Positions 1 through 7,139 of a DNA stretch of 15,471 nucleotides are shown one piece after another. The stretch's first letter is position 1. Every line of letters begins with the position of its first letter. The notes beneath the pieces were generated by a model. The model ran no database searches. It saw only the letters and a program-made list of their open reading frames with translations, and was not told the DNA's origin. Position numbers and translations under genes: made by a program. Source of the stretch: CAZGLK01 sp964526375 (GTDB taxonomy: Bacteria > Patescibacteriota > Minisyncoccia > JACQLN01); contig CAZGLK010000018.1 of the NCBI GenBank assembly GCA_964526375.1, positions 1 to 15,471 on the forward strand, given 5' to 3'.

Positions 1-2
1 CT

Positions 3-2975
3 CCCGGAGTCAAACTGGATGTTCACGGTGATGCCGACATAGCCGGCAACTTCTATGCTCTGGGCACCACCACCACCTCGTCTCTTATTGCCACTTCCAC
101 CTTGGAAGTCAGGGGAGCTAGTGGGAGTGATTTCTTTGTAAACGACGGCCGGGTGGGCGTGGGCTCATCCACTCCCAACTCCATTCTCTCCATCACTGGA
201 GCCGACACCAATCCCCTTATACTGGCCAATCAAACCTCCACTGGAGACCTTATGCATCTCCTAGACAGCGGTGCCCATGCCTTTGTCGTCCAAGACGGCG
301 GCAACGTCGGCATTGGGACGGCGGGGCCGCTAGCTATTTTAGATGTACGGGCCGCTAGTTCAGAGATTCGCATCCATGGGGCAACTAATAATGCCGATGC
401 TGCGACATTGGGTTTATTTGAGAATAATGATACTGCTGGTGTACCACGTGTCGGCTTTGCTTTTGTTTATGATGGTTCTAACAACAGGTTAGACTTAGAA
501 GTTTATGAAAGTGATGCATATGCTAGGACTCCTATGACTATAATAAGAAGTAGTGGCAACGTCGGCATCGGGACGACGACTCCCGGAGTCAAGCTGGATG
601 TCCATGGTGGTGCTGATATAGCTGGAAACTTCTATGCTCTGGGGACAACAACCACCTCATCTCTCATTGCCACATCTACATTGGAGGTTAGAGGGGTGAG
701 CGGCAGTGATTTAATAGTGGGGGACGGCAGGATTGGTCTAGCCACCTCCACTCCTTGGGGCACACTGGCTATTGAACAGATTGCAGATACTGGAGACAAC
801 AATGAAATCTTCCCGGCTTTCTGGATTGGAGACACTGGCACTTCCAGCCCGGCATTCACTGTTATCAATGCCACGGGCAATGTGGGCATTGGAACTTCCT
901 CTCCTCAATCACTCTTGGGTATTACCGGAGGCACCACTAATCCTCTTTTCCTTCTTAACCAAACCAGCACAGGCGATTTGATGAATCTGCTAGATTCAGG
1001 GACAAGCAGGTTCGTGGTCAAAGACGGAGGCAATGTGGGGATTGGGACAAGCAGTCCATCGGCATTATTCTCTGTGGCGGGAGCGGGATACTTTAGTGGA
1101 AATGTAGGCATAGGAACGGCAGTACCGTTACAACCCTTGCATATTTCTCATGCTTCCCAAGCGGCCATTCAACTAGACAATACTTCTTCAAAAATTAGGA
1201 AATGGATAATCGGCCCGGGTGTTGGAGTCGGAGACGGTAGTTTTGGGATTAGGGATGAAACGGTAACGACAAATAGGATAACTATAGACACCAACGGTAA
1301 TCTCGGCATCGGGGATACGAGTCCGACTGAAGCCACCTTGGTTGTCGGGTCGGCTGGCGCTGGAGACATCTACGCCACTTTCGCTACGGCTAACACCGAG
1401 ACTCTGTGTTGGGACGCTTCGGGGGCTTCGTTGATTACCGACTGCACTTCGTTAAGCAAATTTAAGGAAAACGTACAGGATTTGTCTTTATTGGGTTTAG
1501 CCACGGTGATGCAGTTAAAACCACGGGAATACGACTGGATTGGCAAGGAAGAAGGCATAAGGCATGATCTAGGTTTTGTGGCTGAAGAAGTGGAAGCGGT
1601 GAATCCGTTACTGGCCAGTTACAATTATGATAAAGACGGGGTCTTGATGTTGAATGGAGTGAAATACGACAGAATGTCGGCTCTCTTTGCTTTATCCTTG
1701 CAGGAAATAGGCCAGAGAATCGATTTGACCTCCGCTCCCACTACCACTCCGTCTTTGGTTATTGATGCGACTGGCAACATCGGCATTGGGATACAAGCTC
1801 CAAGTTTCAAGCTCCAGGTCGCCGGTGATGTGGCGGCCACGGGATTTGTGAATGTTTCCACCCAAGAAGCCAAAAAGGATATTAGCTTCCTAGGCGCTAG
1901 CGAGGAGGAGGGGATTTTGGCAAAAATTACGGGGACATCTGTTGCTACTTATTATTACAACGATGAACAGGAATGCGGTATGGAACTTGGAACTTGGAAC
2001 TTGGAACTCGGAGGTCTAAATCCAAGCTCTAATAACCAAGCGCCAAGTTCGCCCAAGTGCGCCAAGCGCCTTGGGCTTATAGCCGAGCAAGCCCCGGCCG
2101 AGGTTTTGAGTTTTGACGGCAAGGGAGTGGATTTGTATAAGATGGTTTCTTTTGCCTGGGCGGGGATAAAGGCGCAGCAGGGGGAGATAGATTCTCTCTC
2201 AGTAAGAGTTTCCGCTTTGGAAAGCGGAAACTCTATAGGACCTATAAGTCCGATAAGTCCTATAACAAACACTTTGAAACAAGTGTTTGTCGTGGCCAAA
2301 GCAACTTTGGCCACCATAACCAATGCCATGTCGGGTTGGGTCAACGGAGTTTTGGCCGAGAATACGGTTTTGGTGATTGAGAATGAAACCGCTGGTGAAA
2401 TCACATATAAAACCTTTGGGGTGGAGTCGGGGCGCGAAGAAATTGTGGCCAGCGGTTCCGCTACGCTGACTTACGCAGACGACACGCAGACTAACGCAGA
2501 CGGTCAGCGTGTAGTCCGCGCTAGAGTGAAGTTTGACGAAAGTTTTGTTTCTATTATAAGCGACCCGAACGACCCGAATTTGCACCCGAATGACGCGAAT
2601 ATCAAAGTAATTGTTACGCCAACATCGCGCTTAAACGGCGGGCTTTATGTGCACGAAAAATCCCGCTTTGGTTTTGAGGTGCGCCAGATTAACGCGCAGG
2701 ACGAAGGCGGCACTTTTGACTGGCTGGTGATTGCGCGCAAGCGCGGCGCCGAAGGCGCCGCCATAAGTCCTATAGAACCTATAAGTCCAATAGGACCAAT
2801 AGAAGAAGTGGCTCCGCCGCCGGCAGTTGTTGAACCCGCGCCTGCTACCGTAGAGCCCGCGCCGGTAGAAGAAGCCACAACTACGCCGCCTCAAGAAATA
2901 AGTCCAATAAGTCCAATAGGACCTATAATACAAGAAGAATCGGCTCCGCCGGCTGCAGAAGAATTAGTCCAATAG
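3..2975 (+). CDS. Tail-fibre-like surface protein with two S74 chaperone-type domains (5' truncated)
   Basis: The reading frame is open from the window edge, so the true start lies upstream. The first two thirds consist of repeated GNVGIGT(S/T)SP blocks, the beta-rich pattern of phage-tail and adhesin-like fibres. A longer module (TPGVKLDVHG... to EVRG.SGSD) occurs at about 3-130 and again at 580-710. An S74 (endosialidase-type intramolecular chaperone) domain is visible at about 1447-1735: SKFKENV, then LGFVAEEVEAVNP and MSALFALSLQEI. A second, more divergent S74-like segment spans about 1854-2205 (EAKKDISFL ... LGLIAEQAP ... AWAGIKAQQGEIDSL), interrupted by a 7-bp-period repeat. A beta domain follows, ending with FDWLVIARKRG, then a Pro/Glu-rich tail. 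By family, S74 domains help trimeric fibres fold and may be cleaved off. A cell-surface attachment role is inference. No membrane anchor is visible in this part. Confidence 0.8.
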   Translation, partial: PGVKLDVHGDADIAGNFYALGTTTTSSLIATSTLEVRGASGSDFFVNDGRVGVGSSTPNSILSITGADTNPLILANQTSTGDLMHLLDSGAHAFVVQDGGNVGIGTAGPLAILDVRAASSEIRIHGATNNADAATLGLFENNDTAGVPRVGFAFVYDGSNNRLDLEVYESDAYARTPMTIIRSSGNVGIGTTTPGVKLDVHGGADIAGNFYALGTTTTSSLIATSTLEVRGVSGSDLIVGDGRIGLATSTPWGTLAIEQIADTGDNNEIFPAFWIGDTGTSSPAFTVINATGNVGIGTSSPQSLLGITGGTTNPLFLLNQTSTGDLMNLLDSGTSRFVVKDGGNVGIGTSSPSALFSVAGAGYFSGNVGIGTAVPLQPLHISHASQAAIQLDNTSSKIRKWIIGPGVGVGDGSFGIRDETVTTNRITIDTNGNLGIGDTSPTEATLVVGSAGAGDIYATFATANTETLCWDASGASLITDCTSLSKFKENVQDLSLLGLATVMQLKPREYDWIGKEEGIRHDLGFVAEEVEAVNPLLASYNYDKDGVLMLNGVKYDRMSALFALSLQEIGQRIDLTSAPTTTPSLVIDATGNIGIGIQAPSFKLQVAGDVAATGFVNVSTQEAKKDISFLGASEEEGILAKITGTSVATYYYNDEQECGMELGTWNLELGGLNPSSNNQAPSSPKCAKRLGLIAEQAPAEVLSFDGKGVDLYKMVSFAWAGIKAQQGEIDSLSVRVSALESGNSIGPISPISPITNTLKQVFVVAKATLATITNAMSGWVNGVLAENTVLVIENETAGEITYKTFGVESGREEIVASGSATLTYADDTQTNADGQRVVRARVKFDESFVSIISDPNDPNLHPNDANIKVIVTPTSRLNGGLYVHEKSRFGFEVRQINAQDEGGTFDWLVIARKRGAEGAAISPIEPISPIGPIEEVAPPPAVVEPAPATVEPAPVEEATTTPPQEISPISPIGPIIQEESAPPAAEELVQ
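1794..1816 (+). repeat. 7-bp-period repeat, coding copy 1
   Basis: Three CAAGCTC/CAAGTTT units in tandem at 7-bp spacing, in frame in the fibre-like gene (peptide QAPSFKLQ). The peptide also resembles an ordinary S74-linker sequence, so this copy could be chance. Confidence 0.4.
1982..2070 (+). repeat. 7-bp-period repeat with opposed arms inside the second S74-like domain
   Basis: A G-rich arm of TTGGAAC units at 7-bp period is followed by a C-rich arm of CCAAG-containing units, so the two arms are roughly inverted. It is in frame and encodes a Gly/Ser/Asn/Pro-rich stretch between YYYNDEQECG and CAKRLGLIAEQ, two halves of one domain. Confidence 0.7.
2234..2264 (+). repeat. 9-bp-period repeat (family A), copy 1
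   Basis: Tandem 9-bp units of the ATAAGTCCT/ATAGGACCT type, read in the I-G-P/I-S-P frame (IGPISPISPI) between the second S74-like domain and the C-terminal beta domain of the fibre-like protein. Confidence 0.85.
2463..2510 (+). repeat. ACGCAGACT-like repeat (family B), copy 1
   Basis: Units ACGCTGACTT, ACGCAGACG, ACGCAGACT, ACGCAGACG occur in loose tandem, in frame (LTYADDTQTNADG), within the C-terminal beta domain of the fibre-like protein. Four more copies lie in other genes of the window. Confidence 0.75.
2561..2600 (+). repeat. GACCCGAA-type repeat (family D)
   Basis: Units CGACCCGAA, CGACCCGAA, GCACCCGAA and TGACGCGAA occur in near tandem, in frame as SDPNDPNLHPNDAN, in the C-terminal domain of the fibre-like protein. 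It is the only clear copy in the window. Confidence 0.6.
2763..2803 (+). repeat. 9-bp-period repeat (family A), copy 2
   Basis: About four and a half units in the I-S-P/I-G-P frame (ISPIEPISPIGPIE), between the C-terminal beta domain and the Pro-rich tail of the fibre-like protein. Confidence 0.85.
2898..2930 (+). repeat. 9-bp-period repeat (family A), copy 3
   Basis: Units AATAAGTCC, AATAAGTCC, AATAGGACC in the I-S-P/I-G-P frame (ISPISPIGPI), in the Pro-rich C-terminal tail. Confidence 0.85.
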
Positions 2976-2987
2976 GACCAATTGGAC
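2965..2987 (+). repeat. 9-bp-period repeat (family A), copy 4, carrying the stop codon of the upstream gene
   Basis: TTAGTCC-AATAGGACC-AATTGGAC is entered in the closed frame (GTC CAA TAG), so the repeat itself supplies the TAG stop at 2973-2975. It continues into the short gap before the next gene. Confidence 0.8.
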
Positions 2988-2997
2988 AAATAAAAAA

Positions 2998-3579
2998 ATG
3001 TCCTATAAAGAATTAAAATCTTACCAGCAAGCCACTATAATTTATGATTACACGGTAGAATTTTGTAATTTGTATGTTAATAAGTCCTATAAGTCCAATG
3101 AGTCCAATAGGTCTTATAGAACAACAGATCAAATGGTACAAGCCGGACGAAGCGGCAAGCAGAATATAGTTGAGGGTTCAACCGAACGCACTTCGCAAAA
3201 GAGCGAACTAAAACTTTTGGGCGTGGCGAGGGCTTCTTTGCAGGAGCTGCTGGAAGATTTCGAAGACTTTTTGCGCCAGCGTGGTTTGCCCCAATGGGGC
3301 AAGGAGCACGCCAAAGCGCGAGAAGTTCGCGCTTTGGCGTATAAGACCAATAGGTCCCATTGGACTTATAAGTCCTATTTGGAAGACCCCGAAACAGCCG
3401 CCAACGCCGCAATTTGCTTAATACATCAGGCCAACTATTTACTGGACAAGCAAATTGCGGCATTGGAGGAAAAATTTGTAAAAGAGGGCGGCTACACCGA
3501 AAAATTGTTCAAAAAAAGGTTGGGCTACCGGGCACAAACGCGGAACTACGCGGATGAGGATAGTTTATCCCCAGGTTGA
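2998..3579 (+). CDS. Four helix bundle suffix domain protein (S23/IVP-related)
   Basis: A 193-residue protein. MSYKELKSYQQATIIYDYTVEFCN, DQMVQAGRSGKQNIVEGS and LLGVARASLQELLEDFEDFL are the helices typical of four-helix-bundle proteins related to the 23S rRNA intervening-sequence protein. The C-terminal part (NAAICLIHQANYLLDKQI, EEKFVKEGGYTEKLFKKR) matches the longer 'suffix' subfamily common in CPR genomes; its molecular function is not known. ATG 2998 follows an A-rich stretch 22 bases after the preceding stop. Three repeat-derived segments lie in frame: residues about 28-41 (family A) between helices 1 and 2, residues about 104-128 (a perfect 14-bp hairpin followed by family A), and residues about 180-188 (family B-like) in the C-terminal tail. 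They fall in loops or at the end, which suggests they are tolerated. The family call is confident; no function can be assigned. Confidence 0.85.
   Translation: MSYKELKSYQQATIIYDYTVEFCNLYVNKSYKSNESNRSYRTTDQMVQAGRSGKQNIVEGSTERTSQKSELKLLGVARASLQELLEDFEDFLRQRGLPQWGKEHAKAREVRALAYKTNRSHWTYKSYLEDPETAANAAICLIHQANYLLDKQIAALEEKFVKEGGYTEKLFKKRLGYRAQTRNYADEDSLSPG
3080..3118 (+). repeat. 9-bp-period repeat (family A), copy 5
   Basis: About four units read in the second open frame, giving KSYKSNESNRSYR between helices 1 and 2 of the four-helix-bundle protein. This is a different frame from the copies in the flanking genes. Confidence 0.85.
3308..3340 (+). repeat. Perfect 14-bp hairpin inside the four-helix-bundle gene
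   Basis: Arms ACGCCAAAGCGCGA (3308-3321) and TCGCGCTTTGGCGT (3327-3340) are exact reverse complements around the loop GAAGT. The segment is in frame (HAKAREVRALAY) and directly abuts a family A copy. Confidence 0.85.
3341..3378 (+). repeat. 9-bp-period repeat (family A), copy 6
   Basis: Four units read as YKTNRSHWTYKSY, directly after the hairpin at 3308-3340 and before the last two helices of the four-helix-bundle protein. Related family members may carry similar Tyr/Lys/Thr-rich text here, so the site may be an old or recurrent one. Confidence 0.8.
3534..3557 (+). repeat. ACGCGGACT-like repeat (family B), copy 2
   Basis: CAAACGCGGAACT-ACGCGGATG forms the last codons of the four-helix-bundle gene (QTRNYADE). 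It matches the wording of the longer copy at 5010-5082. Confidence 0.65.
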
Positions 3580-3627
3580 TATTAAGAGGGTATGCTATAT
3601 TAGTTTAACTTTAATAAAAGAAAAATT

Positions 3628-6210
3628 ATGCAAATACCACAAAACATTTTAGAGGAATTGGAAAGACGCCGGCAAGCCACATTGGTCGGCGATCCTCAAA
3701 TAGGACCAATAGGACCTATAAGTCCGATTGGACCTACAGAACCAGCCACGTCAGACGCGGCTGACTACGTGGGACACGCCCCACTTCGTCCACCCTCCGC
3801 TCAAAGCTACGGAGTGGCACAGCAAGACTTCGCAGGGCATGGCGGCAGTTTATTTTTTGACTACCTAACGCGCCTGGCGATTTTTGCCGCCATATTTTTA
3901 ACGCCGCTGTTTTTCTTTAACGCCTCCGACATTTTGGGCTTGCCCAAACAGTTGTTGTTAAGCTCCTTGGCCCTTACGGCCTTGGCCGGTTGGGTCTGCA
4001 AAATTATCAGCTCGGGCCAGATTGTCTGGCGCCGAAACTTTTTAACCTGGGCGGCGCTGGCTGTGGCGGCGAGCGCGGTTTTGTCGTCCGTTTTTTCGGA
4101 TTCTTTTTGGGTAAGCTTTTTGGGCGACGTCGGCCGCTATGACTTTTCCGGCGTAAGCATTCTGGCCTATGTGATTATGTTTATTGTGGCCGGCCAGTCT
4201 TTGGTTAGGCGCGATGTTAAGGCGGCGCTGGGCCTGTGGTTGTTTTCGTCTTTTGCGGTGGCGGCCTTGGCGGCCTTAAAATTTGCCGGATTTTCCGTTT
4301 TGCCCTGGAAATTTGCCGAGGGGCAGTTGTTTAACACCATCGGCGGGCCGTTTAGTTTGAGTTTGTTTGTGCTGGCCGGCTTGCCTTTGGCGGCGGCGGT
4401 TTGGCCCGAAATAAAAAACCGCTGGCAAAAAATTGGGCTGGCGGTGGTTGTTTTGGTAGAACTGGCTTTGGCGGTGGTGATTGACTTTCAATCGGGCTGG
4501 ATCGCGCTGGCCGTGGCCGGTTTGGCTTTGGTTGCGGCGAATTTTGTTAGAATACCGCCGACCAATGCGGACGGAACGCGGACGGGCGCAGACAAAGGAG
4601 GTTTCTCCTCCGGAGGAGGTGAAACCTCATTGGCTGCCGGCGGCTGGTCGTTTCAAAGGAGCATGGCCTTGCCGGCCGTGCTGGTGGTGCTGGCCGCGGC
4701 GCTGTGGTTGGTAGGTGTGCCGCAGATTGGGGCTTTAAGTTTTCCGGCCGAGATTAACCCGTCATATCGGGCCAGTCTGGAGGTTATGGCTCAAACATTG
4801 AAAGAGAAATTGGTTTTTGGATCGGGCTTGGAAACATTTCCCTATGTTTACGCCAAATTTAAGTCGGCCGCGCTCAATCAAACCAACTTTTGGGGAGTTA
4901 ATTTTAACAATTCTATGGCCGAGGTGATCACTTGGGTAACAACCGCCGGCCTTTTGGGCGCGGCGGCTTGGCTGTTGTTTGCGGCGGGGTTTTTGATTTA
5001 TGCCTTTAGGACGCTGACTTACGCTGACTTAACGCAGACTTACGCGGACACAAACGCGGAACTACGCGGACTATACGCGGAAGGACGCCGAGGGGCGTCG
5101 GCGGGTGGGCAAGCTCCGAGCTCCAAGCTCCAAGCTCCGAGTTCCAAGAACGGGGTTAGAGCGGGCCTGCTGGCCAGCTGGGTGTTTATTTTAGCGAGCA
5201 AGTTTTTGTATAGCACCAGTCTGCCGCTGGAGTTTTTGTTTTGGCTGCTGCCGGCATTGTTTTTGCTAACGCAAAAACAGATAAGTCCAATGGGTCCAAT
5301 AAGTCCTATAACGCCTTCGGCGTGGGAATACAAATTTCAGGTGGGATCGGTTAAAACCTTGGCGGTGTTTTTTGGGCTGATGGTGGTGTTGCTGGGCACT
5401 TTGTTGGGCGGTTATTTTTCGGCTCGCCGCTGGATAGCCGAGCTTAATTTTGTGAAGGCCGTTAAGGCCGAGGCCAAAGCCGAAACGCGGGATCAGATTC
5501 TGGATGGTATTAACAGTGCTATTATCACTGACCCTTACGAGGTGCGTTATTTTAGAGTGCTGACGCAAGCGCTCTTTCAAAAAATGAACGATGTTGTGGC
5601 GGCCATTCAGGCCCGCCCGCCGGCCGAGCGCCAGGCCAATGCCGAGGAGTCGGTGCAATTGCGCAATCTGGCAGTGCGGGCCATAAGCTCGGTGCAAAGA
5701 ACGCGCCTGCTTGATCCCAAAAATGTGGGGGTGGCGGTGGACGCGGCGGAATCTTTTAGAAGTTTGACTGCGTTCGTGCAGGGCGCCGACGATGTGGCCA
5801 TTCAAAATTACGAGGCGGCGGTTGATTTGGAGCCGGTTAATCCATTTATAAGAACCCAGCTGGGGCAGTTGTATTTGTTAAAATCGGGGCTTTTGGTTCA
5901 GGGTTTTGAAGCTGATGAAGATTGGCTGGCCAAAGCTAAAGCGGTCCTAGACAAAGCGCTGGATTTGAACCCCAACTACGCCAATGCCCGATTCTTTAGA
6001 GCGCTGATCATTGATCACGAAGGTGACAAACCCAGAGCTTGGGAAGAATTTAGAGCTTTGCAGGTAGCTAACCCCGACAACCAGTTGGTTGCCCGCATTG
6101 TGCAGAATCTGCAATACGGCCTGCCGGCCTTGGGCATGCCGCCGGCTCCGGCCATGCCGCCGCAGGCTCCGGCCGCAAGCGAGACCAAAGGCGTGCCGTC
6201 TTCTCGCTAG
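3628..6210 (+). CDS. O-antigen ligase (Wzy_C)-like polytopic membrane protein with C-terminal TPRs
   Basis: An 860-residue protein. After a soluble N-terminus (residues 1-70) come many hydrophobic helices, from about residue 75 to 320 and again at about 355-375, 440-470, 510-540 and 580-600. The segment ending FLGDVGRYDFSGVSILAYV resembles the start of the O-antigen ligase/polymerase region of related CPR proteins. The C-terminal third is soluble and alpha-helical with TPR-like units at about residues 727-745 (NYEAAVDLEPVNPFIRTQLG) and 769-800 (AKAVLDKALDLNPNYANARF), then a Pro/Ala tail. By family, such proteins polymerise or ligate surface polysaccharides; the substrate cannot be read here. 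Repeats sit in frame at the N-terminus (IGPIGPISPIGP), near residue 312, at about 461-507 and at about 552-561, all outside or between predicted helices. A hairpin terminator follows the stop. ATG 3628 fits an A-rich leader; no strong Shine-Dalgarno is seen. Confidence 0.75.
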   Translation: MQIPQNILEELERRRQATLVGDPQIGPIGPISPIGPTEPATSDAADYVGHAPLRPPSAQSYGVAQQDFAGHGGSLFFDYLTRLAIFAAIFLTPLFFFNASDILGLPKQLLLSSLALTALAGWVCKIISSGQIVWRRNFLTWAALAVAASAVLSSVFSDSFWVSFLGDVGRYDFSGVSILAYVIMFIVAGQSLVRRDVKAALGLWLFSSFAVAALAALKFAGFSVLPWKFAEGQLFNTIGGPFSLSLFVLAGLPLAAAVWPEIKNRWQKIGLAVVVLVELALAVVIDFQSGWIALAVAGLALVAANFVRIPPTNADGTRTGADKGGFSSGGGETSLAAGGWSFQRSMALPAVLVVLAAALWLVGVPQIGALSFPAEINPSYRASLEVMAQTLKEKLVFGSGLETFPYVYAKFKSAALNQTNFWGVNFNNSMAEVITWVTTAGLLGAAAWLLFAAGFLIYAFRTLTYADLTQTYADTNAELRGLYAEGRRGASAGGQAPSSKLQAPSSKNGVRAGLLASWVFILASKFLYSTSLPLEFLFWLLPALFLLTQKQISPMGPISPITPSAWEYKFQVGSVKTLAVFFGLMVVLLGTLLGGYFSARRWIAELNFVKAVKAEAKAETRDQILDGINSAIITDPYEVRYFRVLTQALFQKMNDVVAAIQARPPAERQANAEESVQLRNLAVRAISSVQRTRLLDPKNVGVAVDAAESFRSLTAFVQGADDVAIQNYEAAVDLEPVNPFIRTQLGQLYLLKSGLLVQGFEADEDWLAKAKAVLDKALDLNPNYANARFFRALIIDHEGDKPRAWEEFRALQVANPDNQLVARIVQNLQYGLPALGMPPAPAMPPQAPAASETKGVPSSR
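3700..3735 (+). repeat. 9-bp-period repeat (family A), copy 7
   Basis: Four units in the I-G-P/I-S-P frame (IGPIGPISPIGP) in the cytosolic N-terminus of the O-antigen ligase-like protein. Confidence 0.85.
4563..4593 (+). repeat. ACGCGGACG-like repeat (family B), copy 3
   Basis: CAATGCGGACGGAACGCGGACGGGCGCAGAC in short units, in frame as NADGTRTGAD, in an extramembrane loop, directly upstream of the palindrome at 4597-4628. Confidence 0.6.
4597..4628 (+). repeat. GGAGGTTTC-type palindrome
   Basis: GAGGTTTC and GAAACCTC form the outer arms; TCCTCC and GGAGGA form an inner stem, with a GGT bulge. It is in frame (GGFSSGGGETS). It resembles the palindrome at 8162-8194 in rsmH in wording (AGGTT..ACCTCC). 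Confidence 0.65.
5010..5082 (+). repeat. ACGCGGACT-like repeat (family B), copy 4, longest
   Basis: At least seven loose units (ACGCTGACTT, ACGCAGACTT, ACGCGGACAC, ACGCGGAACT, ACGCGGACTA and similar), in frame as LTYADLTQTYADTNAELRG, directly after a membrane helix. A small GACGCC/GGCGTC hairpin follows at 5084-5099, and a 7-bp-period array after it. Confidence 0.8.
5110..5147 (+). repeat. 7-bp-period repeat (CTCCAAG), coding copy
   Basis: Five consecutive 7-bp units of the type CTCCGAG/CTCCAAG/TTCCAAG. Because 7 is not a multiple of 3, the peptide repeats every 7 residues (APSSKLQ APSSK). It joins the family B block to the next membrane helix. Confidence 0.8.
5281..5310 (+). repeat. 9-bp-period repeat (family A), copy 8
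   Basis: Three units in the I-S-P frame (ISPMGPISPI), in a loop between membrane helices of the O-antigen ligase-like protein. Confidence 0.8.
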
Positions 6211-6229
6211 TTTGGGAGATTAAATTTGC

Positions 6230-6258
6230 CAAACCCCGCCCCTGTGGGGCGGGGTTTG
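6230..6258 (+). terminator. Hairpin terminator after the O-antigen ligase-like gene
   Basis: Perfect 13-bp arms CAAACCCCGCCCC / GGGGCGGGGTTTG around the loop TGT, 19 bases after the stop codon. The T tract is weak on the plus strand. On the minus strand it also lies just beyond the 3' end of tRNA-Ala, so it may serve both directions. Confidence 0.7.
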
Positions 6259-6266
6259 ATTTGCGG

Positions 6267-6337
6267 TGGACCCGGGGAGAATTGAACTCCCGTCTGCGCA
6301 GTGCAAGTGCGCTGTTTTGCCACTAAACTACAGGCCC
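6267..6337 (-). tRNA. tRNA-Ala (anticodon UGC)
   Basis: Read on the minus strand as 71 bases: acceptor GGGCCTG paired with CGGGTCC, including a G3-T70 wobble, the classic alanine identity element. D-stem GTTT/AAAC; anticodon stem GCGCA/TGCGC with loop CTTGCAC, giving anticodon TGC after T33; T-arm GGGAG-TTCAATT-CTCCC; discriminator A. CCA is not encoded. The variable loop is one base short at four bases. Confidence 0.93.
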
Positions 6338-6353
6338 TATTTTAGTTTTAGAG

Positions 6354-6374
6354 TTTAGAGACTTAGTCTCTAAA
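6354..6374. repeat. TTTAGAGAC palindrome, copy R1 (3' side of the transposase)
   Basis: Arms TTTAGAGAC and GTCTCTAAA around TTA. It lies 39 bases beyond the 3' end of the RAYT gene and is the reverse complement of copy R3 on its 5' side. Confidence 0.85.
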
Positions 6375-6413
6375 ACAAAGCAGTCTCTTGTCCTGTCCTG
6401 TGTTCGCCCCCTA

Positions 6414-7133
6414 TCACTCTATCAGAACATTTTGTAGGCCAGCAAGGCTGGGTTCTTGGAGCCATTGAATAAACTCTCGGCGATAATTTTTCGTTCCATC
6501 GAAATAGTCAAGTAATAATTTTCTTTGGGTTACCGAGGGTAAATTTGTTGTACCAGTATAATCAAGGAAACTACTCCAGCGGTAGTTCTCTAAAAATTTT
6601 AAAGCTTGCGCTGGATTACTGACTTTGCCTTCTCTCCAGCCGGGATATTTAATATCCAAAGGATTAGCATGAATATAAAAAGGCAGGTGAATAAAATGCG
6701 ATTCCTTATTAACCAGCTTGGCTTTATAAGTTCCCTGGAACAACGCGCCAGTCCGGTCATATTTTTGATTGAAGTACATGGTATAACCCACGCCGAGTTT
6801 ATGCATGAACCTTGCTATGCCGTTTTCCACTGATTGTTTTAGCATCAGATGAAAGTGATTCGGCATAAGTACAAAAGCGAGAATTTGTGCCAGCGGTTTA
6901 TATTTTGGAGACTTAGTCTCTAAAATATGCTCCAGGTGGGTTGTAGGAAGTTGTTTAGGAAGTTTTATCCCGAAGCGCTGGTTTGACGGCATTGCTGGCA
7001 TTGTATTATTAAATTCCACCAGATCATGGATAAATCTTAGATAGTCAGCAGAAGTGGCAAAGATATTTCTCTTTTCCACGCCACGATTGTAGATGTGATA
7101 TATCTCATCGTCAATAAAGATTAATTTTCTCAT
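6414..7133 (-). CDS. REP-associated tyrosine transposase (RAYT, Y1/HUH family)
   Basis: 239 residues from the ATG at 7133. MRKLIFIDDEIYHIYNRGVEKRNIF is the usual RAYT N-terminus. The HUH motif is H93-F-H95 in FVLMPNHFHLMLKQ, which binds the catalytic metal. The helix with the candidate nucleophilic tyrosine (Y117, Y120 or Y125) precedes DRTGALFQGTYKAKLV, the family's conserved segment; WSSFLDY follows near the C-terminus. By family, RAYTs cut and join single-stranded REP hairpins and are often single-copy. Here a palindrome lies on each side, with a third inside the gene (residues about 70-77, ILETKSPK), which supports the RAYT call. An ATG at 7187 would add 18 residues but reads through palindrome R3 and the -10 element, so 7133 is preferred. 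The gene appears intact. Its orientation is opposite to the dcw cluster. Confidence 0.88.
   Translation of the reverse strand: MRKLIFIDDEIYHIYNRGVEKRNIFATSADYLRFIHDLVEFNNTMPAMPSNQRFGIKLPKQLPTTHLEHILETKSPKYKPLAQILAFVLMPNHFHLMLKQSVENGIARFMHKLGVGYTMYFNQKYDRTGALFQGTYKAKLVNKESHFIHLPFYIHANPLDIKYPGWREGKVSNPAQALKFLENYRWSSFLDYTGTTNLPSVTQRKLLLDYFDGTKNYRREFIQWLQEPSLAGLQNVLIE
6904..6924. repeat. TTTGGAGAC palindrome, copy R2 (inside the transposase)
   Basis: Same palindrome as R1 and R3 with one base changed in the left arm (TTTGGAGAC). It is in frame in the transposase gene, encoding LETKSP. Confidence 0.8.
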
Positions 7134-7139
7134 AACAAA

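Noticed and set aside
2199..2933. Minus-strand open frames rich in Tyr/Trp/Arg/Thr or Ile/Gly/Leu
   Set aside because: They are antisense to the fibre-like gene and open because the 9-bp repeat has few stops on either strand.
3567..3601. Promoter before the O-antigen ligase-like gene (TTGATA ... TATATT)
   Set aside because: The spacing between the hexamers is only 14 bases and the alternatives are poor, so it is not strong enough to list.
6267..6337. tRNA-Cys reading (GCA) of the minus-strand tRNA
   Set aside because: The seven-base loop with T33 places the anticodon at TGC, and the G3-T70 pair supports alanine.
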